From positions 1,302,001 through 1,366,000 of the forward strand of contig JAFCMP010000035.1 of assembly GCA_017506865.1 (NCBI GenBank): 64,000 nt of DNA, in the 5' to 3' direction. The position numbers and the translations under genes were made by a program. Each line of letters opens with the position of its first letter. The stretch's first letter is position 1. The DNA comes from Tribonema minus (lineage: Eukaryota; Sar; Xanthophyceae; Tribonematales; Tribonemataceae). This document shows positions 44,372 to 54,074 of the stretch, in pieces. The notes under the pieces were generated by a model. That model saw only the letters and a list, made by a program, of their open reading frames with translations, had not been told where the DNA came from and searched no databases.

Positions 44372-46516
44372 CTACGTCAAATACGTGCTCCCGCGCTCAC
44401 GGTTCGATGAGATGTGCCTTAGCAGTTTGCCACGGCTCCAGCCCGTGGGGAACCTGTAGCGCAGTACTTGCCCGACGTACAGTGGCCCAAAGTTAGTGGG
44501 AACGTGGGGGCACATCGTGACTCGCACGCCTGGGGGCGGGTCAGCTGTAACATCTGCAGCATGTTCAGCAGGGTCAGGCTTGCCTTGTTCGCGCGCCAGC
44601 CTGCGTAGCCTGTCTCGCACACCTTCTGCTAGCATCTTCCCTGAGCGTACCTGTGCCGATGTTAGGTCCTCCCAAATTCCATCCGTGTAACGCACTCGCC
44701 ACTTAGATCGCACGAAGTCGCGCACTTGGCCCCAAATGTACTCAGTGGTCTTGGGATCGGCACCTGAAATTTGCCTTACCACCTGAGTGCCACAAGGGTA
44801 GCGCTTCAACGCTTCGTCTTTGGGTAGTGAGCGGTCCTCACGTGGGCTAGGGCGTTCTGCGTACGACGGCATGTGACCTTCGTGTTGGATCTCATAGAGG
44901 GCATGAAAAGTGTCTAGCACCCAGGGCGGCACTATGAAACTCTCTGCAAACTCCTTCTCATGAATCCACTCAGACGAGGTACCGTCGCGTGCCAGCCATT
45001 TGTATGACCAGCTACCGTACTCATTAGCCCTGCGGTCTAGGATTCTCTGTAACCGCTGATCAAGGTCCAGTTCTTTCAGCTGCTCTGGGTCTACGGCGGC
45101 GTGTACTCCGTCGCCGACCAGTCTAGCAGGCCTAGGGTGATACGGCTTCATGTTTTCCACGTGTGCATCAGTGAGCCGCACACGCGTGCCATTGAGTTGA
45201 CATTGAAATGACAGCCCTGAGTCACCGTAGGGTGCTATCAGCCTCCAGGGTCCGGTGAAGCGCTCCTCCAGGCCACTCGCGCGTCCTTCAGAGGGTGGCT
45301 TTTTGACCCATACATAGTCGCCTACACTTACATGCAGGGTGCGTTGAATCTTGTCGTTACGAGCTCGGATGCGCTCAGCCCTGGAGCTTAACGCCTCGCC
45401 TATGACAGACTCTGCCAGCTTCAGATTCTCTTGTAACCGCTTCACCTCTATGTGCAGATCTGCCGTGCACTCTGGCTTAGAGATGAGGGCATCTAGGGGG
45501 AATCTGGCCTTGCGACCAAAGACACAGAAGAAAGGCGTAAGGCCTGTCTCTTCCCTGGGAGTGTTCCTCAGTGCAAACTGTACGATGTCAACTTGGTCGT
45601 GCCAATGGTTCTGGTAGTGCGAGCACACTCTGGCCAGGGCCCTCTTGACACGGCCGTTCAAGTTCTCAGCGACACTGTTAGACTGCGGGTGGTATGCGCT
45701 GATTTCTACCTTCTGAACAGCAAAGGCCCGGCAAAGGCTAGTCACCAACGCACTCACAAATTCCTTGGCTCCGTCCGAGCACAACTCCTCCACCAGTGTG
45801 CCACATTCAAGCAGCACCTTCGCAAGCAGGGGAGCTACCTCAGCAGCGGATCTTGTTTTAGTGGGGAAAATCCAGCAATAGCCAGACCTGGCTTCCACTA
45901 TCACGAGTAGGTAGCGGTGCCCCTCAAGAGATATGACTCCTGGCTCAGCGAAGTCTATGTGAAGACGCTGCCACATGCGCTGAGGGGGCATGAGCACTTG
46001 CTTGTACTGAGCTGTCGTCTGAGGTTTGGTCTGTTGGCACGCTATGCAACTGCGCACGTAGTCGCGAATGTCAGCTCCCATGCCGCGCCAGTAGAAGTTC
46101 TCAAACACCTTGGCGTGCGTGGCGGCGGTCGATGGGTGCTGAGCGCTGCCATCGTCGTGACACATGCGTAGCACCAGAAGCTTCAGCGCCTCAGGGGTGA
46201 CCCACTGTGTGATCAGGGCTCCCCTCTTGGGGTGACTGGCTGCAAAGTGCACCAACAGGCCATCAGGCTCTAGCGTGAAGAATTCTTGGTTCTGGGGTAT
46301 GAACTTTGCCAACTTGGCATCAGAAGGTTCATTGCGGTCCTCTAGGTAATTCTTCACAGCCATGCAGAAGGAGTCACGCCCTTGCCATTGCACAAATTTA
46401 TCGCGCTCAAGCACTGCGGGCTGACCTGAGTTTCCTCCTGCAAGGTCCCCGGGGTGTTCTGAGGTTGCTGGCGCGGGGGGTTGAACAGGGCTATCAACTG
46501 ACATCATGTCTACTTG
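44372..46516 (-). CDS. Gypsy-like integrase with chromodomain-like and Tudor-like C terminus
   Basis: The open frame continues upstream into the tail of the nested LINE, so its own start is lost; element sequence begins near residue 55 of that frame. The zinc-binding part has two His in the stretch after MCHDD and CIAC. The catalytic core shows D in HIDFAEPG, D in CSDGAKEF and E in SNSVAENLNGR, the last two separated by exactly 35 residues (DD35E). A further segment (YGSWSYKWLARDGTSSEW) resembles a chromodomain. A final segment (SKWRVRYTDGIWEDLTSAQV) resembles a Tudor-like fold found at the end of some algal and protist integrases. The role is insertion of element DNA; chromodomains in this class steer integration toward marked chromatin. 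Confidence 0.88.
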   Translation of the reverse strand, partial: QVDMMSVDSPVQPPAPATSEHPGDLAGGNSGQPAVLERDKFVQWQGRDSFCMAVKNYLEDRNEPSDAKLAKFIPQNQEFFTLEPDGLLVHFAASHPKRGALITQWVTPEALKLLVLRMCHDDGSAQHPSTAATHAKVFENFYWRGMGADIRDYVRSCIACQQTKPQTTAQYKQVLMPPQRMWQRLHIDFAEPGVISLEGHRYLLVIVEARSGYCWIFPTKTRSAAEVAPLLAKVLLECGTLVEELCSDGAKEFVSALVTSLCRAFAVQKVEISAYHPQSNSVAENLNGRVKRALARVCSHYQNHWHDQVDIVQFALRNTPREETGLTPFFCVFGRKARFPLDALISKPECTADLHIEVKRLQENLKLAESVIGEALSSRAERIRARNDKIQRTLHVSVGDYVWVKKPPSEGRASGLEERFTGPWRLIAPYGDSGLSFQCQLNGTRVRLTDAHVENMKPYHPRPARLVGDGVHAAVDPEQLKELDLDQRLQRILDRRANEYGSWSYKWLARDGTSSEWIHEKEFAESFIVPPWVLDTFHALYEIQHEGHMPSYAERPSPREDRSLPKDEALKRYPCGTQVVRQISGADPKTTEYIWGQVRDFVRSKWRVRYTDGIWEDLTSAQVRSGKMLAEGVRDRLRRLAREQGKPDPAEHAADVTADPPPGVRVTMCPHVPTNFGPLYVGQVLRYRFPTGWSRGKLLRHISSNRERGSTYLT

Positions 46517-46522
46517 AAGTTG

Positions 46523-48296
46523 TATATTATGTCCTGGACCGCATGGGTTGAGCGCACGATAAATCGGGCAATAACTAAATTTACGGAGGGGCCGGCGGTT
46601 CGGCGCTGGCCGGCGAGGGCCGCGGCACTTGCAACAGTGCGATGCGGCGGTAAGCGCTGACGTCGCCATCAGGGGCAATGACTGCGTTCCAGTTGTCGAT
46701 CACGACACGTGTGAGCGCGCGCTGTAGCGCGAGGGAGGTGCGGCGGCACCAGAAGGCAACGCGCTGCGCGAGATTGTAGCTGCCCTGCGAGCTCTGCTTG
46801 GCGAGTGCGTGTAGCAGCGCTTGGGTGTCACGTGACATAGCGCCGAAGTGGTCAAAGGCTGCGGAAAATAGGGTGTGTGTAGTGGGGTCCAGGGCCCCTG
46901 AGACTACGTATGTGTCTATCTTTTCCTGCGAAGCCGATTCAAGCACGCGCTGCACATCGCGCGCGCCCCCCTGAGCCTGACGGAGGCGGGAGGGACATGA
47001 GCTGTCACGTATGGTGACGTCTATGCAACAAGCTACTTCAAAGCCGCCGCGCAGTTTAGTGCACCGGCCTGCCGCTACCGCGTCGGCGCTCGGCTGCACT
47101 TTAGGGACTGAAAGGCAAACCTGGTTGCTGCCGAAGACGATGTCCATGAACTTGTTGCACCCGTGGCGCGCCGCGTAGCGGCGGAAGGGGGCAAGGGTGT
47201 CCTGGTCGAGACCGCGGAGGTGGGCCACCTGCTTGAGCAGCTGAAAGAGCGCATCTGCGAGCAAGTTGTGTCGCGTGACGTTAAGCCCTTGTGTGCAGCG
47301 GCGCAGGTGGACACCTGAGTCCACTGGCTTATGGCACTTGGGGCACCGTGCCTCAGCGGGGGCGGGGCGCTCCACGCCCAGGTGGCGCCGCAGCGTCTCG
47401 CGGAATTCTGGCGGCGACATGGTCTCCGCTGGGTCAGTGCTCGGCAGTTGCGCCAAGAAACCCATGGCCCCCTTAGAGGCGCCGCTGCGCCACGCCGCGA
47501 CTGCTTCCAACGCATCTGCTGCTTCAAGCCGGCGCAGCTGCGTGGCGGCGAGCGCTGCGTCTAGCACCCGTGATAGCGCGGCTTGACGCCGCGGCAGCAC
47601 GGCGGCCGGCGGGGCCTGGGCAGAGCCTGGCTTGCGCGCCGCCGCTGGCGCAGCGCGGCGCGCGCCGGCGCGAGTCCGCATGCCCAGCCCCGCAGCTCCG
47701 CCTGCCCGTTGCAGCAGATCGCGCAATGCGCCGTCGTCCTGGCGCCAGTCCTGGTACCAGACCGAGGGCAGGAGCAGTGCGAGGGCCGCTGCGGCATCAT
47801 CGCTGCCGCTGCGCAGCTGCTGCAGGCAGGTAGCTATCTGAGTGAAGGTGAAGCCGTAGCGGGCGTGCTCCAGGACGCGGCTGCGTGCCGCCACTGGAAA
47901 CGCCGCCAGTGCCGGTCCCATGCACTCGAGGGTACGTGCAGCAAATGCGGCACATGCACACAGCGCCGCGCCCAGCACGCCAAAGCCACCGCTCCCCAGC
48001 CGCAGATGCACACGTACCTGCTGATGTGCTAGTAGCGTCACCGGGGCCTCGCCACCCCAGTCGGCGCCGCGTACCCATGCCACTGCCGCCGCCCACAGAG
48101 AGGGCGGTGCCGCCGCCGCCGCAACCGCCGGCGGGCCGCGGCAATTGTCACCAGCCGCCGGCGCGCCCTCGTGGGCCGGTGGCGTAACGCCCGCCGATGG
48201 CTCCTGCGCCAGCGCAGCCACGGCCGCTAGCGTGATGGCGTCGAAGCGCCGTAGCTCCTCGTGCGTAAGGGATGGCGCCGTGTTGCGCGCGACATG
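46523..48296 (-). mobile_element. 5'-truncated copy C of the same non-LTR retrotransposon, nested in the gypsy-like element
   Basis: Contains only the last part of ORF2 (thumb, CCHC, RLE-like region) and the 3' tail, in the same orientation as the host element. Flanked by the 6-bp duplication AAGTTG (46517-46522 and 48297-48302). Small in-frame deletions distinguish it from copies A and B. 5' truncation is typical of target-primed reverse transcription. Confidence 0.92.
46581..48296 (-). pseudogene. LINE ORF2 C-terminal fragment, copy C
   Basis: Open in frame with the preceding gypsy RNase H sequence, giving a chimeric frame 46581-49019. It retains the zinc knuckle (CPKCHKPVDSGVHLRRC) and the CCIDVTIRDS segment but lacks the reverse transcriptase core, so it cannot function alone. 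Confidence 0.9.
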
Positions 48297-48302
48297 AAGT
48301 TG

Positions 48303-49058
48303 AGGTTCCTGCTCGCTGCTGCTTTCACAGTTCTCGCTTTCGGTACGCTCACCCGTTTGCTGTGCCAAGAGTGATGCGCAGCTATCCCACACGCCATCTG
48401 GGTGCACTCCGGTGCGCAGATTGCAAAGCATTGACGCCAGCGCCAGCTCCTGCAGCTCCGGCTCCGGCTGCTCCGGCTGCTCACCTCCCTCTTCTTTGAA
48501 AAGCACAGTGTCCTCACCGCTGCTTTCAAGTGAGGTGTCAAACAAAGCATCTTGCACTTGTGCAGGGTTAAGTTTGAGCATGGCCTCGCTCAGGTCTGCG
48601 GATACCTGAGCGACTTTGTCAAAGCGCATGCCAGGGCCATCTGGGTATGAGGCATAAGCTCCAATCCTGCCGATATTCGCGGGGGAATCCACGACTTCTT
48701 CGCTCTCAAAGCGTACCCCAGTAGGCGGAGCAGGTCCTGCATCCGTACAGTCTGGCCACTGCTCATCAGCGTGGTCATACTCTCTGGGGCCCAGGATCTC
48801 CGTCATTTGAGGCATTCGTGAGGGGCAGTCTGCATTACCATTGTCCTTACCAGGGCGGTGTACGACCATGATGTCATATTCCTGGAGGCGCATGGCCCAG
48901 TGCAGGAGTTTGCTATTATGGTTATTCAGTTTTAGCAACCAGCGCAGTGCCGATGCATCTATAATGACGGTCACTGGCCTACCCCACACGTATGAGCGGA
49001 AGTTGTTCAGGGCCAGCACTACAGCAAGGCATTCCAGCGCGGTGGCACCTAGCTTTGC
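48303..49058 (-). pseudogene. Gypsy-like RNase H C-terminal half and linker
   Basis: Shows VTVIIDASALRWLLKLNNH and the terminal KDNGNADCPSRM, matching the end of Ty3/gypsy RNase H, followed by an acidic linker. A TAA at 49062 separates it from the RT/RNase H frame upstream. The LINE insertion then splits it from integrase; the frame before and after the insertion is the same, so the ancestral polyprotein was continuous here. Confidence 0.85.
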
Positions 49059-49061
49059 GTC

Positions 49062-49815
49062 TTACACTGAATTGACTTTGCTGTAAAATGCTGCAACTAC
49101 CTCTCTGGCTGGCTTGCTATCCACCGTCTTGGCAGGGCGAGTGTGAGCCCATGGAAAATCTTCGTGCCGCTCTCGAAGCTTCTCAAGTGGCACAAACTGG
49201 GATAGCACTCCAGCGACTGCCAACTTGCTAGCATCTGTGTGTACTATGAATGGCAAGTCAAAATCTGGGTGCATGATAACGGGTGCGCTCGACATCGCGC
49301 GTTTGAGCTCTGCGAGTGCATCTCGACGGCGTTTATTCCATGTCATGTCAGCACCGTCCCTGGTACACTCCATCAATGGCGCCGCGATGGACGCAAATCG
49401 GTGAATGTAGCGCCTGTAGTAATTGAAACATCCCATCAAGACTTGCATGAGACGTTTGTCAACCTTGCCATCCTTACCGAGCGGGGGCATCATGTCCACC
49501 ATGGCCTTGACCTTGTCCTCACATGGCCTAATGCCGTACTGGCCGACTTTGTGACCTAGGTATGTCACTTCCTCGGCAAAGAGTTGACACTTGTGCCTTG
49601 ACACACTCATGCCATACTCCTCCACGCGACGCAGCACATCGTCCAAGTGAGCTATGTGATCTTCAAGCCCTTTGCTGTGAACCAGCACATCATCCACATA
49701 CACGCACGCATGGGTCTGTCTGGCAGCGCCTAACAGCTCGTGCATGCAGCGCGTGAAAATGCTGGGCAGACATACCAGTCCAAACGGCGCGACCTTGTAC
49801 TCCCATAGGGAGCCA
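49062..49815 (-). pseudogene. Gypsy-like reverse transcriptase C-terminal half and RNase H start
   Basis: Contains the catalytic YVDDVLVHSKG, GHKVG, the connection FNYYRRYIHRFASIAAPL and the RNase H start VHTDASKLAVAGVLSQF. It is shifted by one base relative to the N-terminal half, the break lying near 49820 just after MTKG. Confidence 0.88.
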
Positions 49816-50619
49816 TCAGGGAGCCGTCTTGCAAGAGGACCCTTTGGTCATGGGAATTTGCCTATAGCCTGAGGCAAAGTCCAGAGCTGAGAAAAATCTT
49901 GAACTTGCCACCTTTTGAATCAAGTCCTCCATGTTGCCTAAGCCGTATTCGTCACGTCTTGTGACCTTATTAAGCGGTCTGTAGGCAACACAGAAGCGTA
50001 TCTTGCCCTTTTGAGCCACCAGCACAGGGTTGCTGGCCCATGGCCCACTAGCAGGTCTAATTTGCCCACGCTTCCCTTCGTCCTGAATTGCTTGAAAAAT
50101 GATTTTGGCCTCGCGCTCGGCCCAACGCCGCGCCTTGTCGGCTATTGGGGCCGCGTCTCCGGTATCAATGTCCACGTCAAAGCGATCCGTGACCCTAGGG
50201 TTCTTGGGGTCTTTTGCAAAGGCAGCACGTCTACGGCGTAGCACTTCCATGACCCGGTCGTAGTACTTAACGCCGTCTTTGTCGCGCTCTTCTAAAATAG
50301 GTATCACCTTACCATCCCGCTTCAGCACTTCTGCCAGCTCCTCGTCCGTGCAGAGCTCTAAGGTGGCATTGTGCTCTCCAGCTACCTTACGCCTGTGAGC
50401 GGCGCGTTCCGCCTCAGCCTGTGTGGTTGCTGTGGGATCTGAGCTAGGTTTCACCTGATTGACGGTTGGGGGGTTGCTAGAAAGTCGGCTGAGCGCTATG
50501 CGCGTGAGGTTAGCCGTGAGCGTCTCTTGGTCAACGTCTAGACCGCACACCATCTCCGGTGCCTCAACAGCGCCTAGTATTGCTCCCTTACGAATGAGCA
50601 CTGGCATTGTGGAAGTGTT
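49816..50619 (-). pseudogene. Gypsy-like reverse transcriptase N-terminal half
   Basis: Shows GPWASNPVLVAQKGKIRFCV, YRPLNKVTRRDEYGL and the motif-A region FSALDFASGYRQI with its catalytic Asp. It is in the same frame as the protease ORF, separated from it only by TAA at 50620-50622. Confidence 0.87.
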
Positions 50620-53600
50620 TTAAGCCATTAGCCTGAGTGGTTTGTTCGGCATGGCAGTATCTACGGAGTCCAGCAACACAACGCCTTGCTCGGCCAACTT
50701 GTTCACGGCCGTCACCGCTTCTGGGACGTCTAGGGTTAGCAGCACCTCTATAGGACCTGTGCACTGCAGTGGCGGGTGAGACACCACTTCTAGCATGTGC
50801 GCGGTGTCAGCGTCAATGACCTGGTTTGAGGCTGCTCTGAGACGATATTTGCGTTCTGGCAGTACAGGCTTGTCCTTGGTCTGTACCCTTGCTGAGCCTA
50901 TTTTGATGGAGTTTGCTTCAGGGGGCTCCAAGGCTCCAATGCGCGCACGTTCACGCATGGGCACAGCGGGGCCTGACGAGCCAGCGGGATAGAATTTCAT
51001 CCCGTGCTCGTAGGAGATCACAGAACCGTGCTTGCCAAAGAAGTTTGACCCTAAGATTGCCTGGTAAGGCAGGTCCACGACGTAGAAGCGGTGCGTCAGC
51101 AGGTGGTCTTTGAAGCGCACTTGAGCGTGCACCACCCCTTCTACAGGTACCGACTTCTTGGCGTCAGCGAGCTCCACCGTAGTGAAGTCCCCATCAGCTA
51201 GGGGGCAGATGGTGCCCGGCGGCAGCTTGTGCGCTGAATCTTTATTGATGAACTCAGCCTCTGCGCCACAATCCACCAAAGTATCCAGGCCAAACTCTTG
51301 CACGGCATCGCCCACCTGTGTGCGCATGGTCATGTGCACAAAGCCATTCGTGCGTGGCCTCCCTACCGGGGTTACTCTGTGGAGTGGCATGGGCGCTTTG
51401 CCGCTTGCCGCCCACCTGGGTTTCAACTCAAGCAGTGTTATGTGAGTCTGCAGTGGTGCTGCTGAGTCAGAGTCAGGGTCAGCGCTCTCTTCTACCATTG
51501 GCGTCTTGGGTGTTGCAGTCGACTGAGGCACTGCTGGCTCAACGGTTACTCTTGGTGAGTCAGAATCAGAGTCAGACTCGTCGTCGCCGCATTGCCACTG
51601 TACTTCATTTAACTGCACTGGCTCACCTTGGCGCAGCGAAGCAAGAAACGCTCTCCCTTTCTCCCAACACCAGTTTGCAGCACTCCCTAGCGCGCTTGAG
51701 CAGGTCCCGGCGACCCTCAGTAATGCTGGCTGCGATGCGTCCACGACCCACTCCGGCGGCGGCGCTGTGTGATCATGCACTGTTACTTCTCCGGGAGTCA
51801 CGTCAGGGCCGGCGGGGGCAGGTCTCTCCCAGCAATTGGGCAGAGAGGCAACAGCGTGAACACACTGCATCAGGGCGCTTACAGCCGCAGGCTGTACTAG
51901 GTCAGCGGCCCACTTGCGTCTCTGGGTGAGTGTGCCTTCAGTGTAGGGCTCATGGTAGCCCAGGCACTCCATCACCTGCTCAGGCGAGAGTATCAATGCG
52001 TCCTTTGCGGGACCGGCATCCTTGGCTCTCGGTACGTACCTTGTGGGGCCCTTGCCAGGTTGGCGAGTCACAGGGCTAGGCAGTGGCATGTCAGTAGAAA
52101 GCACGCCAGCACGGTGCGGTTGACGAGGATCCCAATAAAAGGTGTCCTCCATGCAACCAGTGCAATCGCGCACAGTCTTTGGGGTACTGCTGCGAAAGCG
52201 CTCATTCAACAGGGCATTCAGGCGGGCAAAACGTGCAGGGGTGGCCTGGGTGTTGCACGCAGACACAGTATAGATGCGCTCGCGCGAACTTCCGCCATCA
52301 ACATCAGTGCCACGAAATTGCACCTCAAAGGTCGAATACCCCGCCTGACGCATGTGGCCGTCGGCGCAGCCCCATGCCCCGGACAACAGCATTCGAGGCA
52401 CATTTTCATGAAAGACCAATTTTGGCCGTACATTTACAGCAAGCTGTGCAACGGAGGGCAACACGCTGGCCGCTTCGCCTTCAACGCCCTTGCCCGAGGG
52501 CGAGAAGTCAACACATGGGGCAGTGACCCAGAATGCATCGGGTTCCAGCTGCTTGAGGCGCTTGAGCACTGCCGGACTAGCGATGTCTGCACATAGAACT
52601 TCTGTGCCAGGGAACTGGTGCTTGTACGCCTCGCATGTGTATTCGGCCCTATCTACAGCAAGGACCACATCAACCTTGACACCTGTGTGTCTGGCAAAGT
52701 CCTCTAACCCCCTATGTACACCCCCCACCCCGCAACAAAGCTCTGCCACTCGCAGTGGTCTGGCCGCCTCGTCGGGTTCTCCGCCGTGAGCGCACGCATC
52801 CCCCTTCCTAGTCTGCAAGTGCACGAAAGTGTCACGGGGGGTGGCGCACAGATCGGAAGCAAGGTCAGCGAGATCGGCATTCCCACTTACCGCTGTAGAC
52901 GCCGCGCACGGCACGCTGCGTTTGCGCTTTGCGTCAGCTCTGGCGTCGGTGTCATGGTCATTGCACCTAGCCACGCAACAGGCGCACATGATAGCTGCTA
53001 GCACGCGAGTACCGACCTCACGCCTTAGCAAATGGTTACGTGTGCCAGTGACTTCGCAGGCTGCGGGATCAGCCTCTGGGTTCACCTGGGGAGTTGCATC
53101 ACAGGCCACTATGCTGGCCTCTGAGGATGCGCATGCAACTTGAACTTGAAGTTTGTGGAAGTGAGCATCGGGACCCGCCTTGGATTGCACACGCGCAGGC
53201 TCACGCTCAAGCATGCCACTCATGAAGTTTGCAGAAGACTTAGTGTCATAGGACTCACTTTTCTGCTGCTTGTTGCCCCTCAGCTTCTCCAGCCTGGCCT
53301 GAAGCTGATCATGCGGCTTCCCTTCCTTCTTGAGTTTCTCCAGCCGCATCTTGAGCCAGGGCACGCAGACGCTCTTGTGGGCCGTCAGCTCTCCGCGCGC
53401 CACCTCCTTGCTACACCCCCAGCACGCCATTTTCACGGAAGGGTCGAGCTCCTTCTTGGGAGTGCCCTTCGGCTTAGCGGCAGCTGGCGTGCTCTTGGTC
53501 GGGGTCGGGGTAATGGCGGCGAGGCTAGACGGCGTCTCGTCGTCGCTGAGGTCCATGTCGCCGTCGTCCGTGCGTAGGTTGTGAGCTCGCGCCCGCTTGC

Positions 53601-53735
53601 CGGCGGTGGCGCCGAACTCGACTGCTGCTGCCGTGGCTGAGTGAAGGCTCTTGATCGCGGTCAGGTTGGCGCAGAACGTCTCCTTCTGCGTGGCGTTGAG
53701 GGACGCGTACAGGTCTTGGGTGCGGTACTGACCAA
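50620..53735 (-). CDS. Gag zinc motif - C5-cytosine DNA methyltransferase - aspartic protease polyprotein segment
   Basis: An open frame of 1059 codons begins at 53799 inside the mitochondrial insert, which supplies about the first 24 residues; the element part follows. A C2HC motif (CWGCSKEVARGELTAHKSVC) lies at residues 126-145, with Lys-rich helices after it. Residues 348-656 are a DNA methyltransferase: motif I VAELCCGVGGVHRGLE, motif III VLCADI, motif IV APCVDFS with catalytic Cys429, motif VI HENVPRM, motif VIII SSRERIYTV and a motif IX-like ILSPEQVMECLGY. An acidic linker leads to a retropepsin-like protease (LVDCGAEAEFI; AILGSNFF; about 820-935), where Cys replaces the usual Ser/Thr after the catalytic Asp. 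TAA at 50620 precedes RT in the same frame. Confidence 0.9.
51832..52758 (-). other. C5-cytosine DNA methyltransferase domain
   Basis: All core motifs are present in order (I, II AVDRAEYTCEAYKHQFPG, III, IV, VI, VIII, IX), with about 90 residues between VIII and IX for target recognition. Two departures: motif IV reads PCV, not PCQ, and the motif X Gly-Asn is replaced (AADLVQP). It would transfer methyl from S-adenosylmethionine to cytosine C5. The catalytic Cys, Glu-Asn-Val and Arg-x-Arg are kept. Confidence 0.9.
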
Positions 53736-54074
53736 ACAAGAAACATACCAGTAACAACAAGAAAGTATATTGAAAAAATGGGAGTATGAATAATACCAAT
53801 TATAATGGGCGTTGCAGGATCTTAAAAACCTAATTGCCATGGTATTGGTGCATCAAAAAAAGATGCTAATAAAAAGGGGCGTAGTCTTTATACTTTTTTA
53901 AATCGAAAATGGTTTTTCGACAAAGTTGATAATGATTTTGTTTCTCAGTTCTTATTAAATTTATCATATAATACTACGTATAAAGTGGTAGATCGTGGTA
54001 TAATTGAAATCCCACGCAAATCGAACGCATCTGGTGCAATGAATGCAACGGGTTATAACGGTTTTGATAATAGG
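53733..54074. other. Nuclear mitochondrial DNA insert (cox2 and nad5 fragments) in gag
   Basis: An AT-rich block unlike its GC-rich surroundings. On the minus strand 53733-53863 encodes the COX2 N-terminal signature DAPIPWQLGF, a stop, then DPATPIIIGII and a hydrophobic segment; the stop at 53822-53824 (TAA) stands where the family has Gln (CAA). On the plus strand 53870-54030 encodes the NAD5 C-terminal signature LYTFLNRKWFFDKVDND, then [13 protein letters not shown]. The two fragments are joined 5' end to 5' end. The exact right border is uncertain because the last 60 bp match neither gene clearly. Confidence 0.87.

Noticed and set aside
53725..53799. Hydrophobic start of the 1059-codon frame as a signal peptide of the methyltransferase polyprotein
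   Set aside because: These residues come from an out-of-frame reading of the mitochondrial cox2 fragment, not from the element.
53733..54074. AT-rich block as an intron or promoter of the gag gene
   Set aside because: It translates into clear COX2 and NAD5 signatures in opposite directions, which explains its composition better.
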